Positions 17,159 to 25,313 of a stretch of DNA of 64,000 bases are shown one piece after another. The notes beneath the pieces are model-generated. The model had not been told where the DNA came from. It saw nothing but the letters and a program-made list of their open reading frames with translations, and did no database searches. The stretch is taken from assembly GCF_001886695.1 (NCBI RefSeq), contig NZ_CP018097.1, positions 434,001-498,000 on the forward strand, written 5' to 3'. Numbering within the stretch: the stretch's first letter is position 1; each line of letters begins with the position of its first letter. Both the position numbers and the translations under genes were made by a program. Origin of the DNA: Aurantiacibacter gangjinensis (lineage in GTDB: Bacteria > Pseudomonadota > Alphaproteobacteria > Sphingomonadales > Sphingomonadaceae).

Positions 17159-19323
17159 TCGGTCAGGCCGAGCTGCCACAGTATGAAGGCGGCTTCCTCG
17201 GCCGTTTCACGCAGGCCTTCGAACCTGCCGGAGCGCCCGCCATGGCCTGCGCCCATATTGGTCTTCAGGAGCAGGATGTTGTCGTCGGTCCTGTATTCGC
17301 GCAGCTTGGCGACCCATTTCGCAGGCTCCCAATAGGTGACGCGCGGGTCATTGAGGCCGGCGGTCACCAGCATGGGCGGATAGTCCTGACGGCTCACCTG
17401 GTCGTAAGGCGAATAGCTCAGGATGTGAGTGAAAGCGGCCTTGCTCTCGATAGGATTGCCCCATTCCGGCCACTCGCCCGGGGTCAGCGGCAGGGTATCG
17501 TCGAGCATGGTGTTGAGCACATCGACGAACGGCACATGCGCCACAACCGCGCCATAAAGCTCCGGCGCCTGGTTGACGACCGCGCCCATCAGCTCACCGC
17601 CGGCAGAGCCGCCGCTCGCCGAGATCATGCCTTCCGATGTGTAGCCAAGTTCGATCAGCCCGCGCCCGACATCGACGAAATCGTTGAACGTGTTTGTCCG
17701 CTCTTCCATCTTGCCTTGCAGATACCAGTTGCGGCCCAGATCGTCGCCGCCGCGGATATGCGCGATGGCATAGGCGACGCCCCGATCAATGAGCGAGAAG
17801 CGCGTGGTCGAAAAGTTGGGCGGATAGGCAAAGCCGTATGCGCCATAGGCATACATGTGCAGCGCGCCGCCGGTCCGCTCGTTGATGGCGTCGCGGTCGG
17901 TGCGATAGACCAGCGTGGTCGGCACCATCGTGCCGTCGCGCGCGCGGATTTCCAGGCGTTCCACCGTGTAGAGCGAGGGGTCGAAGCCACTCGGGATTTC
18001 CTGGACCTTGAGCGTTTCCAGCTCTTGGCTGGCGACGTGGTAATCATACACCGTGTCGGGCGTAATCGGGCTTTCATAGCTCAGCCGCAGCCGGTCCATC
18101 GCCCATTCGGGATTGTTGCCGAGGCCCGCCGAATAGGATGCCTCCGGAAAGCTGATCGTCTCGATACGCGCGTCATCGTCGTAATAGCGCACCTGCACCT
18201 GGTCGAGCCCGGCAAGGCGGCCCTCCGTCACGTAGAAGTCGCGGAAAAGATCGAAATCGGTGAGGTAGAATTCGTCCGAACCGGCAATCTGCTCCGTCCA
18301 GACCTGTGTGTTGGTTATCGGGGCGGTGAACAGGCTGAAATTCACATGGTCGCGATTGCTCAGGATAAAGAGTGTGTCGCCGCGCATGTCGACGTCATAT
18401 TCGACGCCGGTCTCGCGCGGACGCACGATCTGCAATTCGCTGAACGGATCCTGCGCGGACACGAAGCGCACTTCGCTCGTCTCGTTATCGCCTGCCGAAA
18501 TGATCAGCCATTCGCGGTTGGAGGAAAGCGCGGGTTGCGCGGTGAAGCCCAGCTGTTCCTCGTGATAGAGGAGCACCTGGCTATCCGCAGGCCGGCCGAT
18601 GCTGTGGGTGTAGATGCGGTCGACGCGCCAATTCTCGTTCGCCCGGCCGAATACCAGCATGGTGTCGCTGGCAGTCCAGATCAGCCCGGAATTGACGTTC
18701 TCGATACGGTCGGGAAGCAGCTCTCCGGTCTCGAGATCCTTGATGAAGACGGTGTAGAATTCGCCGCCGGTCGTGTCAGTCGAGTAAGCGAGATAGCGAC
18801 CGTTCTCGCTAACCGACATCGCGCCGAGGCTGAAATATTCGAGGCCGTCTGCCAGCGCCGGACCATCGAGGATCAGCTCGCGCTCATCGCTGCCTGCCGG
18901 ACGGCGGTAGTATTTGCGGTACTGGCCGCCTTCTTCGAATTCGGACCAGTATTCGTAATCGCCATCGCGCTGAGGAACGGTGGAATCGTCTTCCTTGATG
19001 CGGCCGCGCATCTCGGCGAACAATTCGTTCACCAGCGCCTGCTGCGGGGCCATCTGCGCTTCGAAATAGGCGTTTTCGGCGCGCACGTAATCGAGCACGT
19101 CCTCATCATCGATCGTCGGATAGCTTTCGTCGCGCAGCCAGTTCCACGGATCGGAGATGGTGATGCCGTGATGCGTGTATGTGTGCTCGCGCTGCTCGGC
19201 GCGCGGCGGCTGGATACTGGTGTCGTAATTCACTTGGTCGCTTTCATCTGTCTGGGCGATGCCGGGCGACGCGGTCGCGACAATGGCCAACGCGGCTATG
19301 GCGGTGTTTCGAAGCAATTTCAT
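17155..19323 (-). CDS. Secreted S9 family peptidase (oligopeptidase B / PtrB-like)
   Basis: A 722-residue prolyl-oligopeptidase-family serine peptidase. The N-terminus is a signal peptide (MKLLRNTAIAALAIVATASP, cut near GIAQ), so it acts in the periplasm or outside. A propeller-like N-terminal domain is followed by the alpha/beta hydrolase domain. The catalytic serine is in SASGGSAGGE (about residue 570), Asp in LNDPRVTYWEP (about 659) and His in GAGHGGRSGR (about 693). The start AEQREHTYTHHGITISDPWNWLRD (in short: HGITISDPWNWLRD) is typical of oligopeptidase B, which cuts after Arg/Lys; specificity here is inferred. Confidence 0.9.
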   Translation of the reverse strand: MKLLRNTAIAALAIVATASPGIAQTDESDQVNYDTSIQPPRAEQREHTYTHHGITISDPWNWLRDESYPTIDDEDVLDYVRAENAYFEAQMAPQQALVNELFAEMRGRIKEDDSTVPQRDGDYEYWSEFEEGGQYRKYYRRPAGSDERELILDGPALADGLEYFSLGAMSVSENGRYLAYSTDTTGGEFYTVFIKDLETGELLPDRIENVNSGLIWTASDTMLVFGRANENWRVDRIYTHSIGRPADSQVLLYHEEQLGFTAQPALSSNREWLIISAGDNETSEVRFVSAQDPFSELQIVRPRETGVEYDVDMRGDTLFILSNRDHVNFSLFTAPITNTQVWTEQIAGSDEFYLTDFDLFRDFYVTEGRLAGLDQVQVRYYDDDARIETISFPEASYSAGLGNNPEWAMDRLRLSYESPITPDTVYDYHVASQELETLKVQEIPSGFDPSLYTVERLEIRARDGTMVPTTLVYRTDRDAINERTGGALHMYAYGAYGFAYPPNFSTTRFSLIDRGVAYAIAHIRGGDDLGRNWYLQGKMEERTNTFNDFVDVGRGLIELGYTSEGMISASGGSAGGELMGAVVNQAPELYGAVVAHVPFVDVLNTMLDDTLPLTPGEWPEWGNPIESKAAFTHILSYSPYDQVSRQDYPPMLVTAGLNDPRVTYWEPAKWVAKLREYRTDDNILLLKTNMGAGHGGRSGRFEGLRETAEEAAFILWQLGLTE

Positions 19324-19409
19324 TCTGGCTCACCCGTCTCGGTTTGCGTGCCGGACGTGCGTAACGCCTCACCGAGCCCGCGCAAACGGGAAATGCCAAA
19401 GATGTGCGG

Positions 19410-20145
19410 TTAATGGTCCAGTTTGGACATCGGCACAGCGCATTCGACAGCCAGCTGGGCCATAGCGGCGGGGTCGGCCGCCTGCTTGCCCGCATCTATC
19501 ACGCGTTGCAGCGCGAAACCGAAGGCTGCCGGGCGTTGCTGCAGCGGCACCTCATACGTATCCAACGCTTCGGCGCAGGGGCCTTTCGCTACTTCGACCA
19601 AGCGCGCGGGTCGCTCGCTGATGCTCATGCCGGGCACGTCTCGGGGGCACGCCGAATTCGGGCGTGCCGACGGTCGAAGCCACATGACCCATCGCTTGTT
19701 CGACCATTTGCGCAGAGACATTCCCGCCCGCATCCTGCGCCGCGCCCAGCGCAAGGCTCAAAAGCGATGCGGGATTTTCCCAAAGGTAGAAATTCGGCGC
19801 ATCCTCGTAATAGTAGGTCTGCCCGTCCGCACCTTCCATCACGTAAAAGCCTGCGTCTTCCAGCGTCTTGCCTTGCTGCTTCACCGCATCGAAGGCAGCT
19901 TGCAGGCAGGCTGCGCCGCCACAGCTGGCAAGAGCTGCCACAAGGCTGTCGACATGCACGCCCCGCTCGTCATTCATCATACGCAGCGACAGATCGAACA
20001 GTATGCGTCCTGCCATCTGCGCGCGCTGGTGCGGCTTATCCGCCTCCTCCCGGTCAAGCAGTTCCAGGACATGGCGATGCCCGTCCGGAACGCCCGGTCG
20101 CGCCTTCACATTTGCAGCGGTGGTGCCTTTTCGACCAAAAACCAT
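19410..20145 (-). pseudogene. Conserved-type hypothetical protein, frameshifted at a G5/C5 run
   Basis: The gene begins with ATG (MVFGRKGTTAANVKARPGVP) at 20145 and runs 165 or so codons before shifting frame at the run of five Gs at 19643-19647 (five Cs on the coding strand). With four bases there the protein continues as GVPRDVPGMSISERPARLVE to the stop at 19410, giving 244 residues. Predicted features: no signal peptide, a mid part with two cysteines (ALASCGGAACLQAAFD) and many alanines. No family was recognised. A single-base sequencing error is as likely as a true mutation. Confidence 0.6.
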
Positions 20146-20243
20146 ATATGCTCCCCAATCGCGCGAAGCGTATAGACTGGAGTCCTTGGATTTCGGTCAA
20201 TGCGAGTCGCCGAAAACTTGTACTGGAACAGACGGATACACTC

Positions 20244-22049
20244 ATGCTGATGCACACCCACGAAGCCCGCCTCGATGCCCTGAGAAAGGAGCTGGCGAAG
20301 CGCGATCTCGATGGCTTCGTGGTGCCGATCAGTGACGAGCACTTGTCCGAATATGTGGGTGCCTATGCCCAGCGGCTGGCATGGCTGACGGGCTTCGGCG
20401 GCAGCGCAGGCAGCGCGGCGGTGCTGGCGCACACCGCGGCGATGTTTGTGGACGGGCGCTACACGCTACAGGTGCGCGAGCAGGTGTCTGGCGAGCTCTA
20501 CGAATGCAAATCCGTGCCGGACGATTCCATGGCGGACTGGCTGGCCGGGAATGTGCAGGAAGGCGCGCGCATCGGGTTCGACCCGTGGCTGCATACGCGC
20601 GGCTGGGCAAAGGCGGTCGGCAAGAAGCTGGAAGCGGTCGGCGCGCAGCTTGTGCCGACCGATGGCAATCCCATCGATGCCGTATGGGAAGACCAGCCCG
20701 AGCGCAGCATGGCCCCCGCTTTCGTGCAGGACGAGGCCAATGCTGGCCGCTCCAGCGCGGAGAAGCGCGGCGAGATTGCCGAGTGGCTGAAAGCCGAGAA
20801 GCTGGATGCCGTCGTCATCAGCGCGCTCGACTCCGTTGCATGGACACTCAACATTCGCGGCGCGGATGTCGACCATACGCCCGTAGCACTATCCTACCTG
20901 ATGGTGCAGGCAGACGGCACGGCGGATTGGTTCATCGCGCCCGAGAAAGTGCCCGGCGACGTGGCGCAGGCGCTGGGCAATGCGGTGCGTATCCGTTCAA
21001 ACGACGAGTTTTCCGCCGCCTTCGCGGAACTGGCAGGCAAGCGCGTCGCCTCGGACCCGGCGCGCAACGTCGCCGCCATTTTCGAGCGGCTGAACGAAGT
21101 GGGTGCCGAAATCGTCAGTACGGACGATCCCGTGGTATTGCCCAAGGCAATCAAGAACGCCGCTGAACAGCAGGGCCACCGCGACGCGCAGCACCGCGAT
21201 GCGGCGGCCATCGCCAAGTTCCTGCACTGGCTGAGCGTCGAAGCGCCGACCGGCAGCGTCGACGAACTCTCCGCCGTTGACCGGCTCGCCGATTTCCGCC
21301 GCGAGAGTGACCTGCTGCGCGATCTCTCCTTCGACACGATTTCTGGCGCAGGGCCGAACGGTGCCAGCCCGCATTACCGCGTGGACGAAGACAGCAATCG
21401 CCAGCTGGAGCCGAACAGCGTCTACCTCGTCGATAGCGGCGGGCAATATCCCGACGGCACGACCGATATTACCCGCACCATCTGGGTGGGGCCGGACAGC
21501 CCGCCCGACGAGGTTTGCGACCGCTTCACCCGTGTGCTGAAGGGCCACATTGCACTCGATGTGCAGACTTTCCCACCGGGCACGCCGGGCAGCGCGCTCG
21601 ATGGTTTTGCCCGGCAACATCTGTGGATGGCGGGCCTCGATTACGCGCATGGCACCGGACACGGCGTCGGTAGCTTCCTCGGCGTGCATGAAGGGCCGCA
21701 GCGCATCGCCAAGCCGCGCGGCGCGCAAAGCGGCACGGACCAGCCGCTCATGGCCGGGATGATCCTCTCCAACGAGCCCGGCTATTACAAGGCGGGCGAA
21801 TACGGCATCCGCATCGAGAACCTGGTGCTCGTCGAAGAACGGCAGATCGAAGGCGGTGAAGGCGAATGGCTCGGTTTCGAGACGCTGACATTCGCGCCGA
21901 TCGATCGCACTCTGGTAAGGCGCGAGCTGCTGTCCGAAGCGGAGATTGCATGGTGGAACGGCTATCACGCCAAGGTGCGCGACATCATCGCACCGCAGGT
22001 GGATGGCGATGTGCTGGCCTGGCTTGAGCAGGCGTGCGAACCGCTTTGA
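20244..22049 (+). CDS. pepP: Xaa-Pro aminopeptidase, M24B family
   Basis: A 601-residue metalloaminopeptidase that removes N-terminal residues before proline. It has two creatinase-like N-terminal domains and a C-terminal pita-bread domain. Metal ligands are visible: Asp in VDSGGQYPDGTTDITRTIW (both Asp), His in HGTGHGVGSFLGVHEGPQ, Glu in LSNEPGYY and Glu in IRIENLV. The start MLMHTHEARLDALRKELAK at ATG 20244 (a second ATG at 20250) matches the family; the open frame upstream overlaps an opposite-strand gene and is not part of it. Length fits the long, two-N-domain (APP1-like) members. Confidence 0.93.
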   Translation: MLMHTHEARLDALRKELAKRDLDGFVVPISDEHLSEYVGAYAQRLAWLTGFGGSAGSAAVLAHTAAMFVDGRYTLQVREQVSGELYECKSVPDDSMADWLAGNVQEGARIGFDPWLHTRGWAKAVGKKLEAVGAQLVPTDGNPIDAVWEDQPERSMAPAFVQDEANAGRSSAEKRGEIAEWLKAEKLDAVVISALDSVAWTLNIRGADVDHTPVALSYLMVQADGTADWFIAPEKVPGDVAQALGNAVRIRSNDEFSAAFAELAGKRVASDPARNVAAIFERLNEVGAEIVSTDDPVVLPKAIKNAAEQQGHRDAQHRDAAAIAKFLHWLSVEAPTGSVDELSAVDRLADFRRESDLLRDLSFDTISGAGPNGASPHYRVDEDSNRQLEPNSVYLVDSGGQYPDGTTDITRTIWVGPDSPPDEVCDRFTRVLKGHIALDVQTFPPGTPGSALDGFARQHLWMAGLDYAHGTGHGVGSFLGVHEGPQRIAKPRGAQSGTDQPLMAGMILSNEPGYYKAGEYGIRIENLVLVEERQIEGGEGEWLGFETLTFAPIDRTLVRRELLSEAEIAWWNGYHAKVRDIIAPQVDGDVLAWLEQACEPL

Positions 22050-22236
22050 TAACAGGCGTGTGAACGTCTTGGCCGCAGCGCGACAAATTGCGACAAATCA
22101 TCCCGTATCTGGCAAATCTCTGCGACATCGCGCCCATAGAAGGGCAGGCAAGAGTAACGGGGCGTTTGCATCGTGATCCGGTCCCCCCTTCAAGCGGACG
22201 CCTCGTTGCTCTAACCACTGAGTTGGAGAAAACGAG

Positions 22237-22770
22237 ATGACCAAGACACTCACCCTTGCCCTGGCCGCTGCCGGGCTGACAGTCAGCGGCGCTGCCGTCG
22301 CGCAGGAACGCGGCGGCGACATCACCCGCGCCGAGGCGGAAGCCCGCGCGGCCGAGCGGTTCGAACGCATGGATGCCAACAATGACGGCGTGCTGAGCGA
22401 AGAAGACCGCGAAGCCCGCGAACGCGAACGCTTCGCCGAAGCCGATACCAATGGCGATGGCCAGCTGAGCTTCGCCGAGATGCAGTCCGCCCGCGAAGAC
22501 CGACTCTCCCAGCGGCAGGAGCGCATGGCCGAGCGAGGCGATCGCCGAGGTGGCCGGATGGCCCGTCGTGGTGGTCGCGGCGGCGGCGAGGGCGCGATGA
22601 TGCAGCGCGCCGATAGCAATGGCGATGGCGCCATTTCGCAGGCCGAGTTCACCACCGCCATGCTTACCCGGTTCGACCGTGTCGATGCCAATGGCGACGG
22701 CGTGGTGACGGCGGATGAGCGCCGCACCCAGCGGCAGCAACGTCGCGGCGGTCGCACCGGACGCCGATGA
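22237..22770 (+). CDS. Secreted EF-hand calcium-binding protein
   Basis: A 177-residue periplasmic protein: signal peptide ending near ALAAAGLTVSGAAVAQ (about residue 23), then four DxDxDG loops at residues 46-57 (DANNDGVLSEED), 70-81 (DTNGDGQLSFAE), 126-137 (DSNGDGAISQAE) and 150-161 (DANGDGVVTADE). An Arg/Gly-rich stretch (about 100-119) links loops two and three. A GGAG Shine-Dalgarno precedes the ATG. The stop overlaps the next gene by ATGA, so it is the first gene of an operon with a response regulator and histidine kinase. A role in calcium sensing is inferred. Confidence 0.85.
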   Translation: MTKTLTLALAAAGLTVSGAAVAQERGGDITRAEAEARAAERFERMDANNDGVLSEEDREARERERFAEADTNGDGQLSFAEMQSAREDRLSQRQERMAERGDRRGGRMARRGGRGGGEGAMMQRADSNGDGAISQAEFTTAMLTRFDRVDANGDGVVTADERRTQRQQRRGGRTGRR

Positions 22771-23513
22771 GCGAAACACCGGTCCATCTGTTGCTCGTCG
22801 ATGACGAGCCGACCTTGCGCGAACCCCTGGCCGACTACCTGTCGCGCCAGGGGTTTACCGTTACCGAGGCGGAAAGCGCGGCCAAGGCGCGCACGGCCTT
22901 GCAGGACCATGCGCCAGATCTTGCGCTGCTCGACATCATGATGCCGGGCGAGGACGGGTTGTCGCTGTGCCGCCACCTGGTGGAGGCGAAGGACATTCCT
23001 GTCATCCTTCTTACCGCGAAAGGCGAAGCGACGGACCGCATAGTCGGGCTGGAAATCGGCGCGGACGATTACGTCGTCAAACCCTTCGAACCGCGCGAAC
23101 TGGTGGCGCGCATCCGGTCCGTGTTGCGGCGGGCATCCAGAGGCGCTGCGCCCGCTGCCGAGGAAGACGCGCTGTACGAATTCGACGGCTGGCAGCTCGA
23201 TCCGCTGAAGCGCCGCCTGACCGACCCTGAAGGAACGGTCGTGCCGATTTCTTCTGCCGAGTTCCGCCTGCTGATCGCTCTGCTCGACCATCCCCGACAG
23301 GTGATGGACCGCGACCGACTGCTCGATCTGGTACAGGGGCGCGAGGCGCATCTGTTCGACCGTGCGGTCGATAATCAGGTCAGCCGTCTGCGCCGCAAGA
23401 TCGAAACCGATAGCCGCGATCCCAAGCTGATCCAGACGGTGTGGGGCGGTGGTTATCGGCTCGCTTGCGACGTGAAACGCCGCGCGCCTCCACAGGATGC
23501 CAGCGAAGGCTGA
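22767..23513 (+). CDS. OmpR-family response regulator
   Basis: A 248-residue two-component regulator. Receiver domain: acidic pair DDE at 12-14, phospho-acceptor Asp56 (LALLDIMMPGEDG), the conserved threonine in LLTAKGE and lysine in YVVKPFEPRE. The C-terminal winged helix (SSAEFRLLIALLDHPRQVMDRDRL, short: LLIALLDHP, then DNQVSRLRRKIE and GGGYRLACDV) binds DNA. It starts with ATGA overlapping the EF-hand gene, and the kinase follows 9 bp after its stop, so all three are one operon. Confidence 0.93.
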   Translation: MSETPVHLLLVDDEPTLREPLADYLSRQGFTVTEAESAAKARTALQDHAPDLALLDIMMPGEDGLSLCRHLVEAKDIPVILLTAKGEATDRIVGLEIGADDYVVKPFEPRELVARIRSVLRRASRGAAPAAEEDALYEFDGWQLDPLKRRLTDPEGTVVPISSAEFRLLIALLDHPRQVMDRDRLLDLVQGREAHLFDRAVDNQVSRLRRKIETDSRDPKLIQTVWGGGYRLACDVKRRAPPQDASEG

Positions 23514-23522
23514 CAGGCTTCG

Positions 23523-24902
23523 ATGATGCTGCGCCTCTACCCCAGAAGCCTGCACGGCCAGATGCTGCTCGCCGTGGCGCTGGCATTGCTGGTGGCTCAG
23601 GTGATTGCGGGCGTGCTGATCCTGCGCGCCGACCGCGAAAGGGCGGAGGCGAGACTGGTCGATACTCTGGCTTTCCAATTGCTTGCACCGCCAGCCGAGA
23701 TCGAGCGAGCAGGACGACCCGGCAGGAACATCCGCGATGGCCGCGTGCGTGCCCGGCTCGAGCAGCTGTTGCAGAACCCCGATGCGATTGCCCAATGGCG
23801 CGACCCGCTGCGTGAGCAGCGCCTGGCCTCTCTTCTAGAGAGTCGCGGCTTTGCTCCCGGCAACCTTGTTGTCGTCACCCGCCCCCCGCCGCCGCGTGCG
23901 CAGCAGGCGTTTGCGCTGCCGGAGACCGAGCTGGCCGGCGCGAGGTGGGTCATCGCCGGGCGGCAAACGGCGAACGGTCGCTGGAGCATTGCGCGCACAC
24001 CCGAGCCACGCCGCGGCGATGGCCCGCTACGCGCGATGATTTTCCAGTCGCTGGTTCTCTACGCAGTCCTTGTCGGCGGGCTTGCCCTGCTGCTGCGGCG
24101 CATTACCCGTCCGCTGGCGCAGCTGACTCGGCGCGTCGAGAACTTCAGCGGCAGCGGCACGCCGCCTGCTCCGATGGAGCCGGTCGGCCCCGACGACACC
24201 CGCCGCCTGATCGCGGCGCATAATGCGATGGAGCAGCGCATCGCCGCCTTGCTGGACGAGAAAGACGTGATGCTCGGCGCAATCGGGCATGACCTCAAGA
24301 CGCCGCTGGCCGCGCTGCGCGTGCGGATCGAAAATGTCGAAAACGATGCCGAACGTGCCAAGATGGCTGCCGGCATCGAAGACATCACCAGTTCGCTCGA
24401 CGACATCCTCTCGCTCGCCCGCGTCGGAAGGCCCAGCGATCCGCTGGAAAAAACGGACCTGTCTGCGCTCGTTGCCTCGGTCGTGGCGGAATATGAAGAC
24501 ATGGGCCGCAATGTCGCGCTGGGCGAGACGCCGCGTATCGTGATGGACCTTCGCTCCACATGGCTGCGCCGGGCCTTACGTAATCTTATCTCCAACGCCC
24601 TTCGCTATGGCAACCAAGCCCGTGTCTCCCTGTCGCGCGAAGGGGAGACAGCCATCATCCGCATAGCCGATAAGGGCCCCGGCATTCCGGACGACCAGAT
24701 CGCCGCCATGCTGGAGCCGTTCACCCGCGGCGAGGCTTCGCGCAACCGGGCGACCGGCGGGGCCGGTCTCGGCCTCACGCTGGCCCGTGCCATCGCCGAG
24801 CAGCACGGCGGTTCGCTGCACCTGGCCAACCGCATCGACGAAGACGGGCGTGTGGCCGGACTGCTGGCGGAATTGCGGCTGCCGGTCGGCGAGAACGGCT
24901 AG
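23523..24902 (+). CDS. Sensor histidine kinase of the EF-hand/OmpR operon
   Basis: A 459-residue membrane histidine kinase. Two hydrophobic segments (about residues 13-33 and 165-185) flank a periplasmic domain of ~130 residues that is Arg-rich and without a known fold. A HAMP-like linker (RRITRPLAQLTRRVENF) precedes the dimerisation/phospho-acceptor site GHDLKTPLAALRVRIEN with the reactive His. ATP-binding parts are the N box (LRNLISNALRYGNQ), DKGPGIPDDQI and GGAGLGLTLARAIAE. It is partner of the regulator upstream. The stop overlaps, tail to tail, the convergent gene by four bases. Confidence 0.92.
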   Translation: MMLRLYPRSLHGQMLLAVALALLVAQVIAGVLILRADRERAEARLVDTLAFQLLAPPAEIERAGRPGRNIRDGRVRARLEQLLQNPDAIAQWRDPLREQRLASLLESRGFAPGNLVVVTRPPPPRAQQAFALPETELAGARWVIAGRQTANGRWSIARTPEPRRGDGPLRAMIFQSLVLYAVLVGGLALLLRRITRPLAQLTRRVENFSGSGTPPAPMEPVGPDDTRRLIAAHNAMEQRIAALLDEKDVMLGAIGHDLKTPLAALRVRIENVENDAERAKMAAGIEDITSSLDDILSLARVGRPSDPLEKTDLSALVASVVAEYEDMGRNVALGETPRIVMDLRSTWLRRALRNLISNALRYGNQARVSLSREGETAIIRIADKGPGIPDDQIAAMLEPFTRGEASRNRATGGAGLGLTLARAIAEQHGGSLHLANRIDEDGRVAGLLAELRLPVGENG

Positions 24903-25312
24903 CGCGATTTCCAGTAAGCGAAAGCGCGCTTTTGCAGCGTCGCCACGAAACGCTGTGCTTGCGCCCCGGTCCATTCGCCTTTGTAATCCTCGCGCCCGGT
25001 CCACCAGCCCTGCCCCGGCAGGCCGTCGCTTTCGCGCACGACCAGCACGGCCAGTTCCGGCTCTCCGGCAGCGCGCGCATCGGTATCGACCGCGTCCAGC
25101 GTCTTGCACAGCGCGCGCATCTTCGGCCTTGTGAAGCGGAAGCCGAGCTTGCCCAGCGCTTCGGAATAGCTGAGCGCGTGGCCCGCGCGCGCCGCGTCCA
25201 GCATCATCGCCCGGATGCGTGGCACATCGTAAAGCGCGCTCCAGTCAGCATCGTCGGAAAGCCCGCTCGCGGCGAGAAACTCTCCCAGGGAGCCATCGGG
25301 AGAGCGCGCCAT
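24899..25312 (-). CDS. Hypothetical protein coupled to HerA-like ATPase
   Basis: A 137-residue soluble protein that I do not recognise with confidence. It has a helical N-half (GFRFTRPKMRALCKTLDAVD) and a C-half with PGQGWWTGREDYKGEWTG, a rather conserved-looking segment. It starts one base after the stop of the HerA-like gene, indicating a shared transcript and possibly a joint role in DNA handling. Small proteins with this pattern in related genomes may carry misleading labels, so I give no function. Confidence 0.65.
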   Translation of the reverse strand: MARSPDGSLGEFLAASGLSDDADWSALYDVPRIRAMMLDAARAGHALSYSEALGKLGFRFTRPKMRALCKTLDAVDTDARAAGEPELAVLVVRESDGLPGQGWWTGREDYKGEWTGAQAQRFVATLQKRAFAYWKSR

Positions 25313-25313
25313 A

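Noticed and set aside
19404-20243. 280-codon N-terminal extension of the aminopeptidase
   Set aside because: It lies antisense to another gene; the M24 family starts at the ATG at 20244.
22203-22230. tRNA-like D-arm on the minus strand (AACTCAGTGGTTAGAGC)
   Set aside because: No matching anticodon arm, T-arm or acceptor stem; looks like chance similarity before the EF-hand gene.
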